DNA of 64,000 bases from Strigamia acuminata (Eukaryota; Arthropoda; Chilopoda; Geophilomorpha; Linotaeniidae): assembly GCA_949358305.1 (NCBI GenBank), contig OX442315.1, positions 17,448,427 through 17,512,426 of the forward strand, read 5' to 3'. The stretch's first letter is position 1, and each line of letters starts with the position of its first letter. Position numbers and translations under genes: made by a program. Positions 22,096 through 32,832 of the stretch are shown piece after piece. The notes below the pieces were generated by a model. That model saw only the letters and a list, made by a program, of their open reading frames with translations. It was not told the DNA's origin and ran no database searches.

Positions 22096-25000
22096 TCACA
22101 ACATTTTTTGTACTAATAACAACATAGCAACGGTTAGAAGTGTTGAAGTAAAGTGACACTGGCTCGAATTAGGAGAATGCTCCTTATTAGCATTTAGTGG
22201 TTCCATGTCCACAGCATTATTTTCGTTTGCGATTACAATTTGGGGTAATTCGTTTTTATCAGATTCTCCACCTAAGACACCTATAAAAAAGAATCAGAAG
22301 GTTTATTTACCGCACAATATCTCGCAAAAAAATTGTGCAAATCGAGAGATTACTATATCACAGTGTATTCGGTGTAGCCCGGACTTAGGATGGGTCCCAG
22401 AAAGTTGTCTGGATTAACAGGCTGTCCGGTTGGGGGAGGAAATTTAACATTGCTGGGTATAAGTTGAGTCCAGCAAACCTATGCTGTCCGTCTGAGCACT
22501 GTTCGATCCACACAGAGTACATGGTATAAATCAGGGGTGTTCAACCCGCGGCTAGGATGGGGCCCAACACACTAACTTAAATTTTTTTGTTTAGATTTTA
22601 GTGTTGGTTTTCTTTGAACAGCAAACAACATTATAATTAGGATTATTATGCGAGGACTTTTTTGCTTATCTGTGGTGGTTGTACAAGTACAGGGTGGGCC
22701 AAAAGTCACGAACTGGTCTGAAGTCTTAATAACTTTATTTTAAATTATTTTTTTTTAAATTTTTCTTTAACTATTTTGCAAAGAAGACTTGGGGGATTAA
22801 TCATGGAAAAATTCACTACCAAACAGCGAACACAAATTGGGAATTTTACTATCAAAAGCGAGGGTCATATCTGACCCAAAGAGCGTGTCATTAGATATGA
22901 TTAGACTTTTGATTGTTAGATGATTGATTGTTGGATGTTTAATCAGAATTATTGATTGTAAGTAAAATTTATCAATTTGTGTTCTCTGTTCGGTCGTGAT
23001 TTTTCCATGATAAATCTCCTAAGTCTTCTTTACAAAATAGTTTTAAAAAATCTAATTTAAATAAAGTTATTAAGACTTCAGACCAGTTCGTGACTTTTGG
23101 CCCACCCTGTACAAGTATATCGAGAAAATTATGCATGGGGCTCTTTTTTTTCTCCATCACTTATCAGCTATAGTGTCAGTGTATTTTATGTGTGGCCCAA
23201 GACAATGTTTCTTCTTCCAATGTGGCTCGGGGAACCGAGGATGTTGGAAACCCCTGGTATAAATCATTTAAGGAATACCATAGGCTTCAAATAAAATTTA
23301 CCTTTACGTGTAAAGTCCTTTTCATTTTCATTAACCTGAAGAATGGTTGTCATGGTGAATTCGAATATTTGATTCGGATCTCTATAGACTTCTTCATTAG
23401 TCATTGCAATATCTGTTTCTTTATTAATTAGAATGTCACGTTTTCTCCTCCCATAACCAATCTGTCCATTACTGCATGGGACCTAGGGAGAGAAGTTTTG
23501 TCCTTTATTGTAGTTGAATTAACATGAAAAATGAAATTAATGGAAACTTACCCCTTGACATTGGTCAATGCAAATCGAAACTGTTCCAATAAAAAGTACA
23601 TAACTGGATTCAGGAAATTTAAAAGCCCTAAACTTAGCTGAAACACTACTATCCTTATTTATTTCAAAGTTACTGAACAAATATGGATCAATGGAACATC
23701 TAAACAAATACATAAATGAAATTAATTACTCAGTAAACAAAGATGGAAACTTTGAACAGAATTCTCAGCCATGAATTCTTCAAAATAAGGATGGGAGCTA
23801 AGGTGGGAACGGTACACTATGCACACTACATACGTTCCAATTTGAACACAGGAATTAAGCATTGGGCCTGGTCAATACTTGGAGCGATGACCTCCTGGGA
23901 ATTCCAGTCATTTCTCATCTTTGTATGATTAACGTAACGTTTCTAGACAAGGATGTTTCTCATTCACCTTAACTTAGGTTTTCTGGAAGTAGGGTCATTG
24001 CGTCACCTTGGTCAGCTTGGCTTCTAATGTAATTGTTAATGAAAGTGCCCTGCTCGGTTGGGACACCCAAAGCGAAAGCCAACAAATGATCGTTTTGACG
24101 ACTGAAGATGATCGATCGTTTGATCGAAAGTATGGTTTTCGACTAAAACCAAAACCGCCGACGCGTGGGGTGAGGCGGCCGCCACAGGCGGCATATTTCT
24201 AGGGGCGGCATCTTTGGGTGCACAATCCGATTTTTTCTAACAAGAAACAAATTTTTTTTTTACTGTTCAAAAGAGCGGCGTATGCCTTGCTCGCCTCAGG
24301 TGGAAATATGTGTCGCACCGGCCCGGGTTGTCGTTAATTGTTTGTCAGTTTAAAAGCGCCATTAATATCATTAAATCACTTTATTAATTATTAAAAAAAG
24401 GTGCGCATTGAGATAGATGTTTTTATAGAGCCAAAAAATGGCGACAAAATGATAGGCGATGAATTGAAGAGACCTCGTTTCTGTGGTCTCCTTTTGGTGC
24501 AAAAGATGTTCCATAAAATGGCTACTACCGTAAAGTCGAATGAATATAAATATTCAACTCTCATCCGGTACTCAACCAAGTTTTACTACTGTGATTGCAC
24601 ATGCGCAGTTCACAGCATGCGGTAATATGAAGAAAAAAAGTCATTGAGCATAAGTTGAGATAAGCCTGGCCCACTTCTAGAGGTGGCAGAGACAAAGGAT
24701 CCCATGAGCCATAGGTCTTTCAGAAACAAATGATCTGTCTGCCTGCTCTTAAAGAGCGCTGTCACTTAGATTTGCGTCTCTCTTAAATATCCAGGTGGTT
24801 AGTTATGACTTAAACCAGGGAGCATGACACTAAAAATCATCAAATCCCTTTATTCTTGTACTCAGGTACTTTACAATGATATCATTTTTGACGTCTATCA
24901 ATTTATAGTGGCTTGCTTATCTTAATTACCACCAGGCGACAGACCATCACACAAGTGGGTTGGAGGAACGGAGCAACAGCTTTGCCAATCCTTCTAGCCT

Positions 25001-28000
25001 TATCTACTCCTGATGTAGCAGGAAAAAAAGTCCCTAGAGAACCTAGTAACATAGTGGTAAGTGCACTTGTCCTGCAAACAACAGATCTGTGGTTCGATTT
25101 TCAGTCATGGGCTATGATTTGATTAGAAATCTCTCAAGAATGGATGGTTGTCTGTTCTTTAGTTTCCAGCCGTTGGATCCACTTAGAGTTAAAGTTTTTT
25201 GTGCTTACCCTTTATAAATAATGATCTCTCTCAGTCCAGGAGTTTTGTCAGTAACATTCATGCTAGTTACAACGATGCCGTATGTAGCTGAAAGCAAAGA
25301 ATAACATTTGTGAGATAAAACAACAAAGGGAGAAATCAAAAGCAGATTTATTAACGGTGAACCTAACTGGAACTATTTTGATCTAAATACACCTCCATTT
25401 CGAGTGGTGTTCCTGGTTGCACATTCATTTGCGTGTCAATGTAATTTCCATTCTGTCTCACGCCCACATTCAGCTCTGGAAAGGCGCCATTGCCAATCAC
25501 AGTTTCCGTGATGGTGATGTCGCTAATTAACGAGAACAGCGTTTCATAAATAAACTCTTCTGTTGCAAATGAAACACTAGGAACATTTAATAAAGCAGAC
25601 ACGAGAATCTCATTTGCAAAACCTCATTTCTACCCTCGTAGCACGACTTCTTAAGATTGTGCCACGAGTTTTATCGCGTTTCCAGTCCAGCTTGAAGCTG
25701 AGCGTTTTCGGCTGTATCCACCAGATGGTGCAAAAACTCACTGATATGTTGTGACAAATTGGCATTTAAATGATGTCGCGCAATCACTTTGACGTCATGG
25801 GTTTAGATGATGGTGTGACATTATTTAAATGCCAATTTGTCACAACATATCAGTAAGTGTTTGCACCACCTGGTGGATACAGTTTAAGACGCTCATTCTG
25901 CAGGTGAGCTTCAAGCTGGACTAGGACGATAACCATGACTGTACGGATAATACAGTCGAAACTTTTTATAATGAATCGCAAGGGACTCTAAAAATCGATT
26001 CGTTATATCGAAATTTTTTAACGTGGTGTTCTATAGCCAGCCAACTAAACCGGCCATTTTTAGGCATTCGTTATATCGCGATTCGTTATAAAGAGTTTCG
26101 ACTGTATACTGAATTCTGCTAAATGCTATACTTTTTGGAATGCGTTAAGTGAATATATTATCAAATATATTTTTGAATCATGTGGGAGTGCTAATTCTCG
26201 TGTTGTGTTAATTCTTTATTGAATGCATCTAGTGTAAATCCTCTGGATTAACATAGTGTTGTATGAGCAGCCACTCGTGCATAATTTAAGTAATGGCCAC
26301 TCCCCCGACCCTGTTATAAATTTTGAAAATAGAGCGCTCTTTAGACGGATCGATTTACAAATTTTATTCATCCATACCGATGAAGGATGTTATGTATGGC
26401 GAAAATAAATGGTAAAAAAAATTTCCCACTAATCTTGCGGCGCTCGTGTTTTTTGCACACCCGGAAGACCCATTGGGTACACAATAAATGTTTTTTACTT
26501 ATGGCTTGTCCAATTATTACGACAAAATGCTCTACCGGAGGATGTAAGGTAAATATATTTTGTATACTCAGGCTCGACAAATCCTTCAGGAAGCACATCT
26601 CGTCTTCGCCTGGTCACTTGCAACAAATTTCGTCCATGAATTTCACACTTGACGCGGAATTTGTCTTTTATCGTTTTATTCACTTCGACAACAATCTTGT
26701 TGTAAAAAATCTTTCGACCCTGCGTGAAGAAAAGACAGATAAACATGTGTAATGCTATTCAAATAGAGTTTTTTAAGACACCAAACCCTTTTTTATTACC
26801 TTAACATACACCTCTTATTTAGTTTTTTCCTTTTAATGCTTCTTGTATTAAAATTCAACTGTTTATTGTCAGCAATTATCTACTCCCCGTAAAACTTGGG
26901 TTCATGTCAACATTTTGTTTGCCAACTTGGGAAAAAAATTCTTAGAAGGCCAATGAACTGTCATAACGCTTTCTTTGAATCTCCATTTCAACTCGACCAT
27001 CGGATATCCTTATTCGGACAACCGCTGAATAAGAACCTACCTTTAAGTCTTTAACTCTAGTTGTTCCGCAAGTAAATATATCTTCGAGTGAAAGATGAAA
27101 AATGGCTTTTGAACCTTCAACTATTGGTTTGCAATCTAGTAAAAAAGAGAGAATTTTATTAAGTTTCGATTTACCGTCTTTTTCGAAACCTTAAAGAATC
27201 TTTAAAAAAATAAACATCTATCTCAATAATGACATTAAAATTGTTTTTGTGGTTATTTAAAGAATCTTTAAAAAAAATCACATTTTAATACCTGGATATC
27301 CGCTTAATTTATCGATGTACACTTCTGCTTTGTTGTCCGGAAGATTTACAGTTACAGTCATTTCTTTAGCTGTGCAAAAAACTTTATGTTCAACTATGTA
27401 AAAAGAGAGAAAAAAAACCTCTGGTTATTATTCGTTCATTCATATCCTTCATCTACACAAGATTATCTGAAAAACACATCGAGAGACTAACCCACACACA
27501 ATTTAAAGAACAAAGACGTTGGGCGATTAAATTGGGCTGTAAAGTGATAAATCTTTATTTAAAGTAGAACACGGACAAAATCTTGTTCTGATGCTCTACT
27601 TTTAGCCAAAACTAAACCCAAACCGAATTGCATCATAAATCGAACGTGAAAAAACGTTATCTAAATTGTTTTTACTACAGCTGAGATCCAAGGCCGGTGT
27701 GTGCGGGCAGTTGCCCCCCGCTCTCGATCCATAACCTCACCCCGTGTAGGAGCACTTGTAATTCTAATTCGCCATCCGCCATTGCTTGGAATCTCCGACG
27801 GAAAATATAATCGGCCATGTGTTAACATTTGGGTCGATTTAAAAAGAAATTCAGAAAGCTATCCACTTTAAGCATTTAATTTCATTTACCTCGTATATAC
27901 TAACTAATTGCTCATTTGTTTAAGTGGGAACCAGCTATTGAGTAGGTCGTATAGTCTTGTAGAGTGAAACATTGTACAGTAAAAACAAGAAAAATCTTTC

Positions 28001-31000
28001 AAGCTTGCAGGCACGCGTGTTGAAAGCCGTTAAATGAGAGGGAGAAAATAGGGAAACTAAGTAAAAGTTAATGAAAGCAGTCAAGGAGGAAGCAAGGGCA
28101 CCGGTTTTTTTTATTTTGTCGGTCAGTTTTGCACGTGAAGGTCGGAGGGATGAGTTAAATGAAAGTCGATTTGTTTTTTGTCAAGGAGAAGAAAAAAAAT
28201 TATGTCATTAAAATACTTTTGTTGCGGATGTACCAATTAAAGTTTTGAAGAATAAAATTGTTCGTTTATTAAAGTAGGTAGGTAGTAGTTCACTGCGGGA
28301 ATATTCCACAGAATAGAAGCGAAAAAAAGAAAGAAAGAAAGAAAGAAATAGAAATCATTTTCAACATTTACTTTATGCCATTTCTTTTTGCTGTATTTGC
28401 GGTTAGCCGTGATTGTGGCGAATTAAGTGGAGCAAAGGAGTGTGCAGTCGTGATCATACATTTTGGCTTTTATGTACGGAGCAATTGAATTATGTCGTTA
28501 TTATGGTACTGGCACTAATGTAATGGCGCAACACTTAAAGGAATAAAAATAATTGTCCATCTCATCTTTAAACCGTTTTTTGGAAGATAATTCAACGAAA
28601 AATAACAACTTCGAGGTAGGCCTATATATCTTTTGTTTTTAGTAATGAAAACATTTATAAAAGCCAATAAGAATAATATTATTCTGCAAAGAATATTGAT
28701 AACATCAATATTGTTCTTTTATTCTTTAAATGTTACACACACAATCGATTTGGGAACCTCTTTTGAATGTAGGTCTGGTGTCATAAAATGTTGACAGCTT
28801 AATACCAATAATTCGTGCAGTAATTTGATTGGAGAGAAATGGGAGCAAAATCTGTTGATGTTTGTATACAAACAGCAAAAACATGCCTTTTTTTGGGCAC
28901 AATTTAAACTTTTACTTCTTTTTTTAAAGGTGAGTGCTTCACCTGGAAGCATTATAACAATTGGTAGTTCAAGTTTGATCACCGACCTAGCTTGTGTGGC
29001 CGCCATTTTGAATTAGGTTTGTAAACACCAAAACCAGACATAAAACCACTTGAAAAACCACTCCAGTGGTGGTTTACGGCTGTTTACAGCAAAAACAGAA
29101 CCGTTCAATGCACCGAGTAACTCTTAACTCAAAATCGAACTTCTCGTAAGAACTTTCTATTTTAATGTAAAAAAAAAAATTGCTTTCTTCTACAACATTT
29201 AACTCAATTTAAACCACGGTAATAAAAAGTGACATAAAATTTGAATCCGCTTGAAATGACTCAAGCTGTTGACATTACCCATGCAACAGTGTTGCTCGTA
29301 CGTGGACATTCATTCATTAGTGGGGATTAAACTGCAAGTGCACAAAGGCAGAAAACGACCTTTAGGTTATATTTGCTAAGTAATCAGTCAATAAACATGC
29401 TCATCCCTTTTCTTTTCTTTTTTTTTTACCATCTCTCGTGGCACTGACCTCGAGATTTCCAATCGTTTGGTGGTAACAAGATTTTGTTCGTGCGTAGCAT
29501 TTCAATTTCTTGCGTAATCAAATTAAAATCTACTCAATCATTTTTTTTCCTCCCTCCTTTTTCTTTTTGCTCATTTTTGGACTTTTTTTTATTTTTTGTG
29601 CATGCATAAGTTGCAGTTCCTTGGGAATTTCTCTCAGAACGCCCACACTTATTTTTCCCTCACTGCAAATTGTATTGCGTATAATTTTCTGTTTCTTTTT
29701 CTCACAGATGCAATTTAATGTAATCAAAGGGGTAATGCGGTCAGTAGAAATGAATATAATTTCTCTAGAGAAGAATTGTCATCTTTTAAAACGATGGGAA
29801 CGACAAAAAAAAATAGAAATAAATCTCAAATGTTCTGTATAAAAAAGATTAATTGATTTCGCGTGTTTTGACACTCAATTAATTTACGTTGTTACACGCC
29901 ATTTTAAACCAAATTGGACTAAATAGGTCAGGGCCATGTGCACTGGGTGCGCTCAGCAACAGGTGAATTTCTTGTACAAGTATTAATGTGGTTTAAATAA
30001 GGTTTTATAATGTTTTTAGGTCGTGGAAATATTTGTTTTAATTTTTTTTTTAAATTTTAAATTATGCCAAGATGTCCCATTGGAAAGACAATCGTTTGCT
30101 GCCTCTTTTCTTCTTCTTCTTTTTTTTATTTTTATTTCTTTACTTTATGTTTCTCAAGCGAAACTGACATTTCTCTTAATTGATGGCGAAAAAAAATTGG
30201 GAAAAAAAAGCAATTTGATTTCTCACTTGAATTGCCATCCGTGACACATTTCACTTTAGAAGAGTATAAAAATGGGGGGAAAAAGTGAAACTTAATGGAA
30301 AAGGGTTAATAAATTGTAAGTGTGTGTGTTTCTAAAAGAAAAAAAATGAAAGTAAGTTAGAATCGCGTATGTTAACGAGGCATGCAAATGCGAAGGTAGT
30401 AATTAAAAGCAGGCGTTGAGAATATTAATTCACGGGGTTTTTAACCCTATTTCGAGGCAGACATAATTAGTGATGTATTAGAAACTTATGTTTTTTTTAC
30501 ACATTTAGTGCGAAAAAGTGGCAAAAAGTGCGAAATCTTTTTGGAAAAACTTTTTCGATTAAATAAATAATTCTGGGAGCGTTTGTTTGGCGTGACGTCA
30601 ATTTTACAATGCCGTTTATTATGGATATTGCATCTGACCCGAGGATTAAAAGTCGAAGAATTCACGTCACGGCCTCTGAACTGGAATTTCACCCGAGATT
30701 GACCCCCATCTTAACCCCGGGACAATTTCTAAAGATGTCATCCAAGAAGTTTGAAGGCAGACTCTTAATAGAACCGGTTATTGAAAAAAAAAAATAAGAA
30801 TCAAAAATTAATAAAATTTAAAAACGAAAATAAAAAAATTAACTCGCGTGTCATTACTCTCTTAATTTTCATATTTTTATCGCTGCATTTCCCTATTTTT
30901 ACGACCTTTTAATTTCGATGGGAAAAATTAATCCACATAAACACAGATATTGAAAAACATCAGTACAATACACAAAGAGGAAGTGAATACCCAAAGAAAC

Positions 31001-32832
31001 TTAACAATAGAGTGTCAGCGCTCAGCAATAGGGCAAGATGGCCGTTGCGTGAGAAAAAAATTCTCGTTTAATCTCGAATTTTTCTCACCTGGGGTATTTG
31101 GTCAAGTTTTATTCGTGGGAAATATTTTTTTTTTAAATGCATAACAACATTTAGTCCAACAAACGAAATGTGTGACTCGAAAATGGGAAATTACTCGATA
31201 ATGCGTGCATAAATGAATAGAAATTAATAAATAAAAATAAAAAAGATGATTTTTCAAAGGTGTTTGTATTTTTTTCATCGCTTCAGGTGGCATAGATGGG
31301 GTAAGTGACCGCCGAAATCATCACCGCAGGCCACCCGAGGAGTTTGTGTTGAGTTTAGTAACTATTCAACAAAAGTTCGTTTTACAATCACTTTTCAAAT
31401 GACGTCTATTAAACTATCGCTCCTCGGGGGCTCCGAACAGGTGATAATTCGAGTGCATTACAGACCTACAGTGGCCGTGTCATGTGATTAGTCATTTGAA
31501 CTATAGAGAGGGGGAAAATGAAAAATCTATAACGTAACAATAGAACAATGTATGCATTTAGTGATCCATGGACGTCCGAGTACAAGTTGAGGTCACATTT
31601 GATTTATTTCATATTTATTTTTATTTAGAAAATGTTTAAATTTCTAAAAAATTTAAATTTTAAAACAAATATTGACAACTTTCCTGTGGCAAGTCGGCCA
31701 TCTGATAGATGATGGTCAGGTTTTTAACCCTCGCGCCCACCGATGTCGGGATCATCAGCCGCACGTGCCAAAAATGGACAAGACAAGAGACACACGAGAG
31801 ATGCGCGCGGGGGCTTTGGAAATGGGCATGAGAACGCTTCGGGGTATCTTTTCTTGGTTCAGGTGTTGGGTCTCGAGGTTAGGTGAGGCCAAGGTAAAAG
31901 AAAATTTAAAATTATCCAAATAATAAAATAAAACGGGGTTTTGTATCATTTTCGGTGCAAATTACACGATTTTAATGCGAAATTGTTGCCCGGGTTTGTG
32001 TTTTCGTTTGTTTATTTGGCTTAACTGCACTGCAGTTGACATTTAGCCGATGACATCAGAATCAAGTGATGTCATAAACTATGCGCTTTAAATTCAAGCG
32101 ACGAAACTTGTTTGACCACACATCGTATTTGGTAAGGGAAGGACAAATCTCAAGGAAAACGAGCTTTTTTTTCCTTCCCTTTGTTTTTTTCCTTCATTTC
32201 TTCTGCATTTGACATGTGAATAACATATAAAGTCCACTCCCTCTCAATTTTAGGTTATTATTTCGAAAAAAAACAATGTTCGTAATCAGAAATAATGAAA
32301 TGCGAAACGGTTGGGCCTGAGGGGGTGTCGTGGGTGGATGTTCAGAGTCCACCATGCTAATCCATTGTGTGTCGCTTCCTTCAGGCGATTCCTTGAGGTA
32401 AATCTCCGTTTTAGGTCTTTGACCATAGACGACGCCCATCCAAACTTTGTGGGGGTTAACACGTCCAGGTATCCTTGACGTCGCGCGTCATCGATGGACT
32501 GAAAACCACGACCCTGGTGACCCCAAAGACCTAAACAACATCCCTCGAGGTGTAATAAAATTCCAAACCCTCTCATTATCACTTGAAGGAACTTTGTTTT
32601 TGTTTTTATACTTTTTTGGCTTTTGTTTTTGTTTTTTTTCGGTGTAATTTTGGTTGCTTAAGAAGGTAAAGTTGCGTTTCCGGTTTGGGGTTATTGTGTT
32701 GAGTGCAGTGCAACTGGTTAAATGATTTTTGTTTTTGTTTTTACCTGCTGAGGCCAAACCAGGGCCGGTTGTGATGTATAGGATGAGTATGGTAGACAAG
32801 ACGATGATCGGTATCCGTGTGTTGGTTTCCAT
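22096..32832 (-). CDS. ZP (zona pellucida) domain protein, secreted, GPI- or membrane-anchored
   Basis: Extracellular matrix protein of the polymerising ZP family; in arthropods these act in apical matrix and cuticle. Nine exons: 32745-32832, 27292-27393, 27041-27135, 26568-26719, 25368-25576, 25209-25287, 23552-23699, 23302-23482, 22096-22280; 1239 bases, 412 aa, phases consistent. Exon 1 encodes a signal peptide (IIVLSTILILYITTGPGLASA). ZP-N holds Cys36, 65, 86 and 120 (FCTAKEMTVTV, GYPDCKP, CGTTRVKDLK, FRVKCE). ZP-C holds Cys243, 285, 289 and 294 (GCSIDPYLFSNFE, SICIDQCQG). A furin-type RRKR (303-306) precedes a C-terminal hydrophobic tail (395-412) with no cytoplasmic segment, which suggests a GPI signal. 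A second polybasic RRRR (132-135) lies between ZP-N and ZP-C. Transposons enlarge several introns. The link to exon 1 rests on phase and the signal peptide. Confidence 0.88.
22532..23256. mobile_element. Non-autonomous hAT element with 8-bp target duplication
   Basis: Ends CAGGGGTGTTCAACC (22532) and its imperfect inverse ending CCCCTG (23256), the terminal repeats typical of Charlie-like hAT elements. Both sides carry the identical 8-bp target duplication GTATAAAT (22524-22531, 23257-23264). Without the mariner insertion inside it the element is about 305 bp, too short to encode a transposase. It sits in the last intron of the ZP gene. Confidence 0.85.
22690..23109. mobile_element. Palindromic mariner-like element nested in the hAT copy
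   Basis: Bounded by TA on both sides (22688-22689, 23110-23111). Begins CAGGGTGGGCCAAAAGTCAC and ends with the inverse. The inverted repeats are about 140-150 bp long, far longer than mariner termini: each arm includes an ATG and the start of a transposase-like frame (left 22803 on, MEKFTTKQRTQIGN; right arm a diverged copy on the - strand). The middle (about 22860-22965) is unique and noncoding. It therefore looks like two 5' ends of a mariner fused head to head, a foldback-type MITE. Confidence 0.85.
24150..24330. other. GC-rich fragment in ZP intron, possible old transposon
   Basis: A short island of GC-rich sequence (GGCGGCCGCCACAGGCGGCA at about 24172, GCGGCGTATGCC at about 24273) in an AT-rich intron. 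It resembles terminal parts of GC-rich hAT-type elements, but no clean ends or target duplication were found. Confidence 0.25.
25042..25105 (+). repeat. tRNA-like fragment, probable SINE head relic
   Basis: TAACATAGTGGTAAGTGC (from 25047) resembles a pol III A box and GGTTCGATT (25091-25099) a B box, spaced as in a tRNA. The acceptor stem does not pair well and no 3' CCA-compatible end is seen, so this is more likely a tRNA-derived SINE relic than a tRNA gene. Located in a ZP intron. Confidence 0.45.
25684..25922. mobile_element. MITE with about 115-bp inverted arms
   Basis: The left arm from AGTCCAGCTTGAAGCT (25684) matches the inverse of the right arm ending at 25922 over most of their length, including a long perfect core around TGATATGTTGTGACAAATTG. 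The total is 239 bp with only about 30 bp between the arms. No transposase and no clear target duplication. It lies in the ZP intron 25577-26567 and contains one TGACGTCA (25790-25797). Confidence 0.8.
25953..26104. mobile_element. pogo/Tigger-like MITE (152 bp)
   Basis: Terminal repeats start CAGTCGAAACTYTTTATAAY and end with the inverse at 26104, flanked by TA on both sides. The ATAACGAATCG-type TIR is characteristic of pogo/Tigger families of Tc1-mariner elements. No coding capacity. It begins 30 bp after the neighbouring 239-bp MITE, in the same ZP intron. Confidence 0.8.
27394..32744 (-). other. Intron 1 of the ZP gene (5.35 kb)
   Basis: Separates the signal-peptide exon from the first ZP-N exon. 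It is 50-80 times longer than most introns here. It holds a (GAAA)n tract near 28321, a GC-richer block at about 27680-27830, a GC-richer block at 32300-32550 with short open frames, and CRE-like octamers at 30593 (TGACGTCA) and 32051 (TGACATCA). An enhancer role is possible but only inferred. Confidence 0.6.
28321..28349. repeat. (GAAA)n microsatellite
   Basis: About six GAAA units in ZP intron 1, preceded by a short A run. Confidence 0.9.

Noticed and set aside
26387-26752. Plus-strand 121-codon frame
   Set aside because: It is the antisense shadow of ZP exon 26568-26719.
27160-27290. Repeated TTTAAAGAATCTTTAAAAAA about 75 bp apart in a ZP intron
   Set aside because: Short AT-rich repeat likely from local slippage; no element boundaries.
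32290-32560. Minus-strand open frame in ZP intron 1 with a coding-like composition (GVVYGQRPKTEIYLKESPEG)
   Set aside because: A TGA lies just upstream in frame, no acceptor with a pyrimidine tract gives the right phase, and no donor follows. It does not connect to the ZP exons and I recognise no family.
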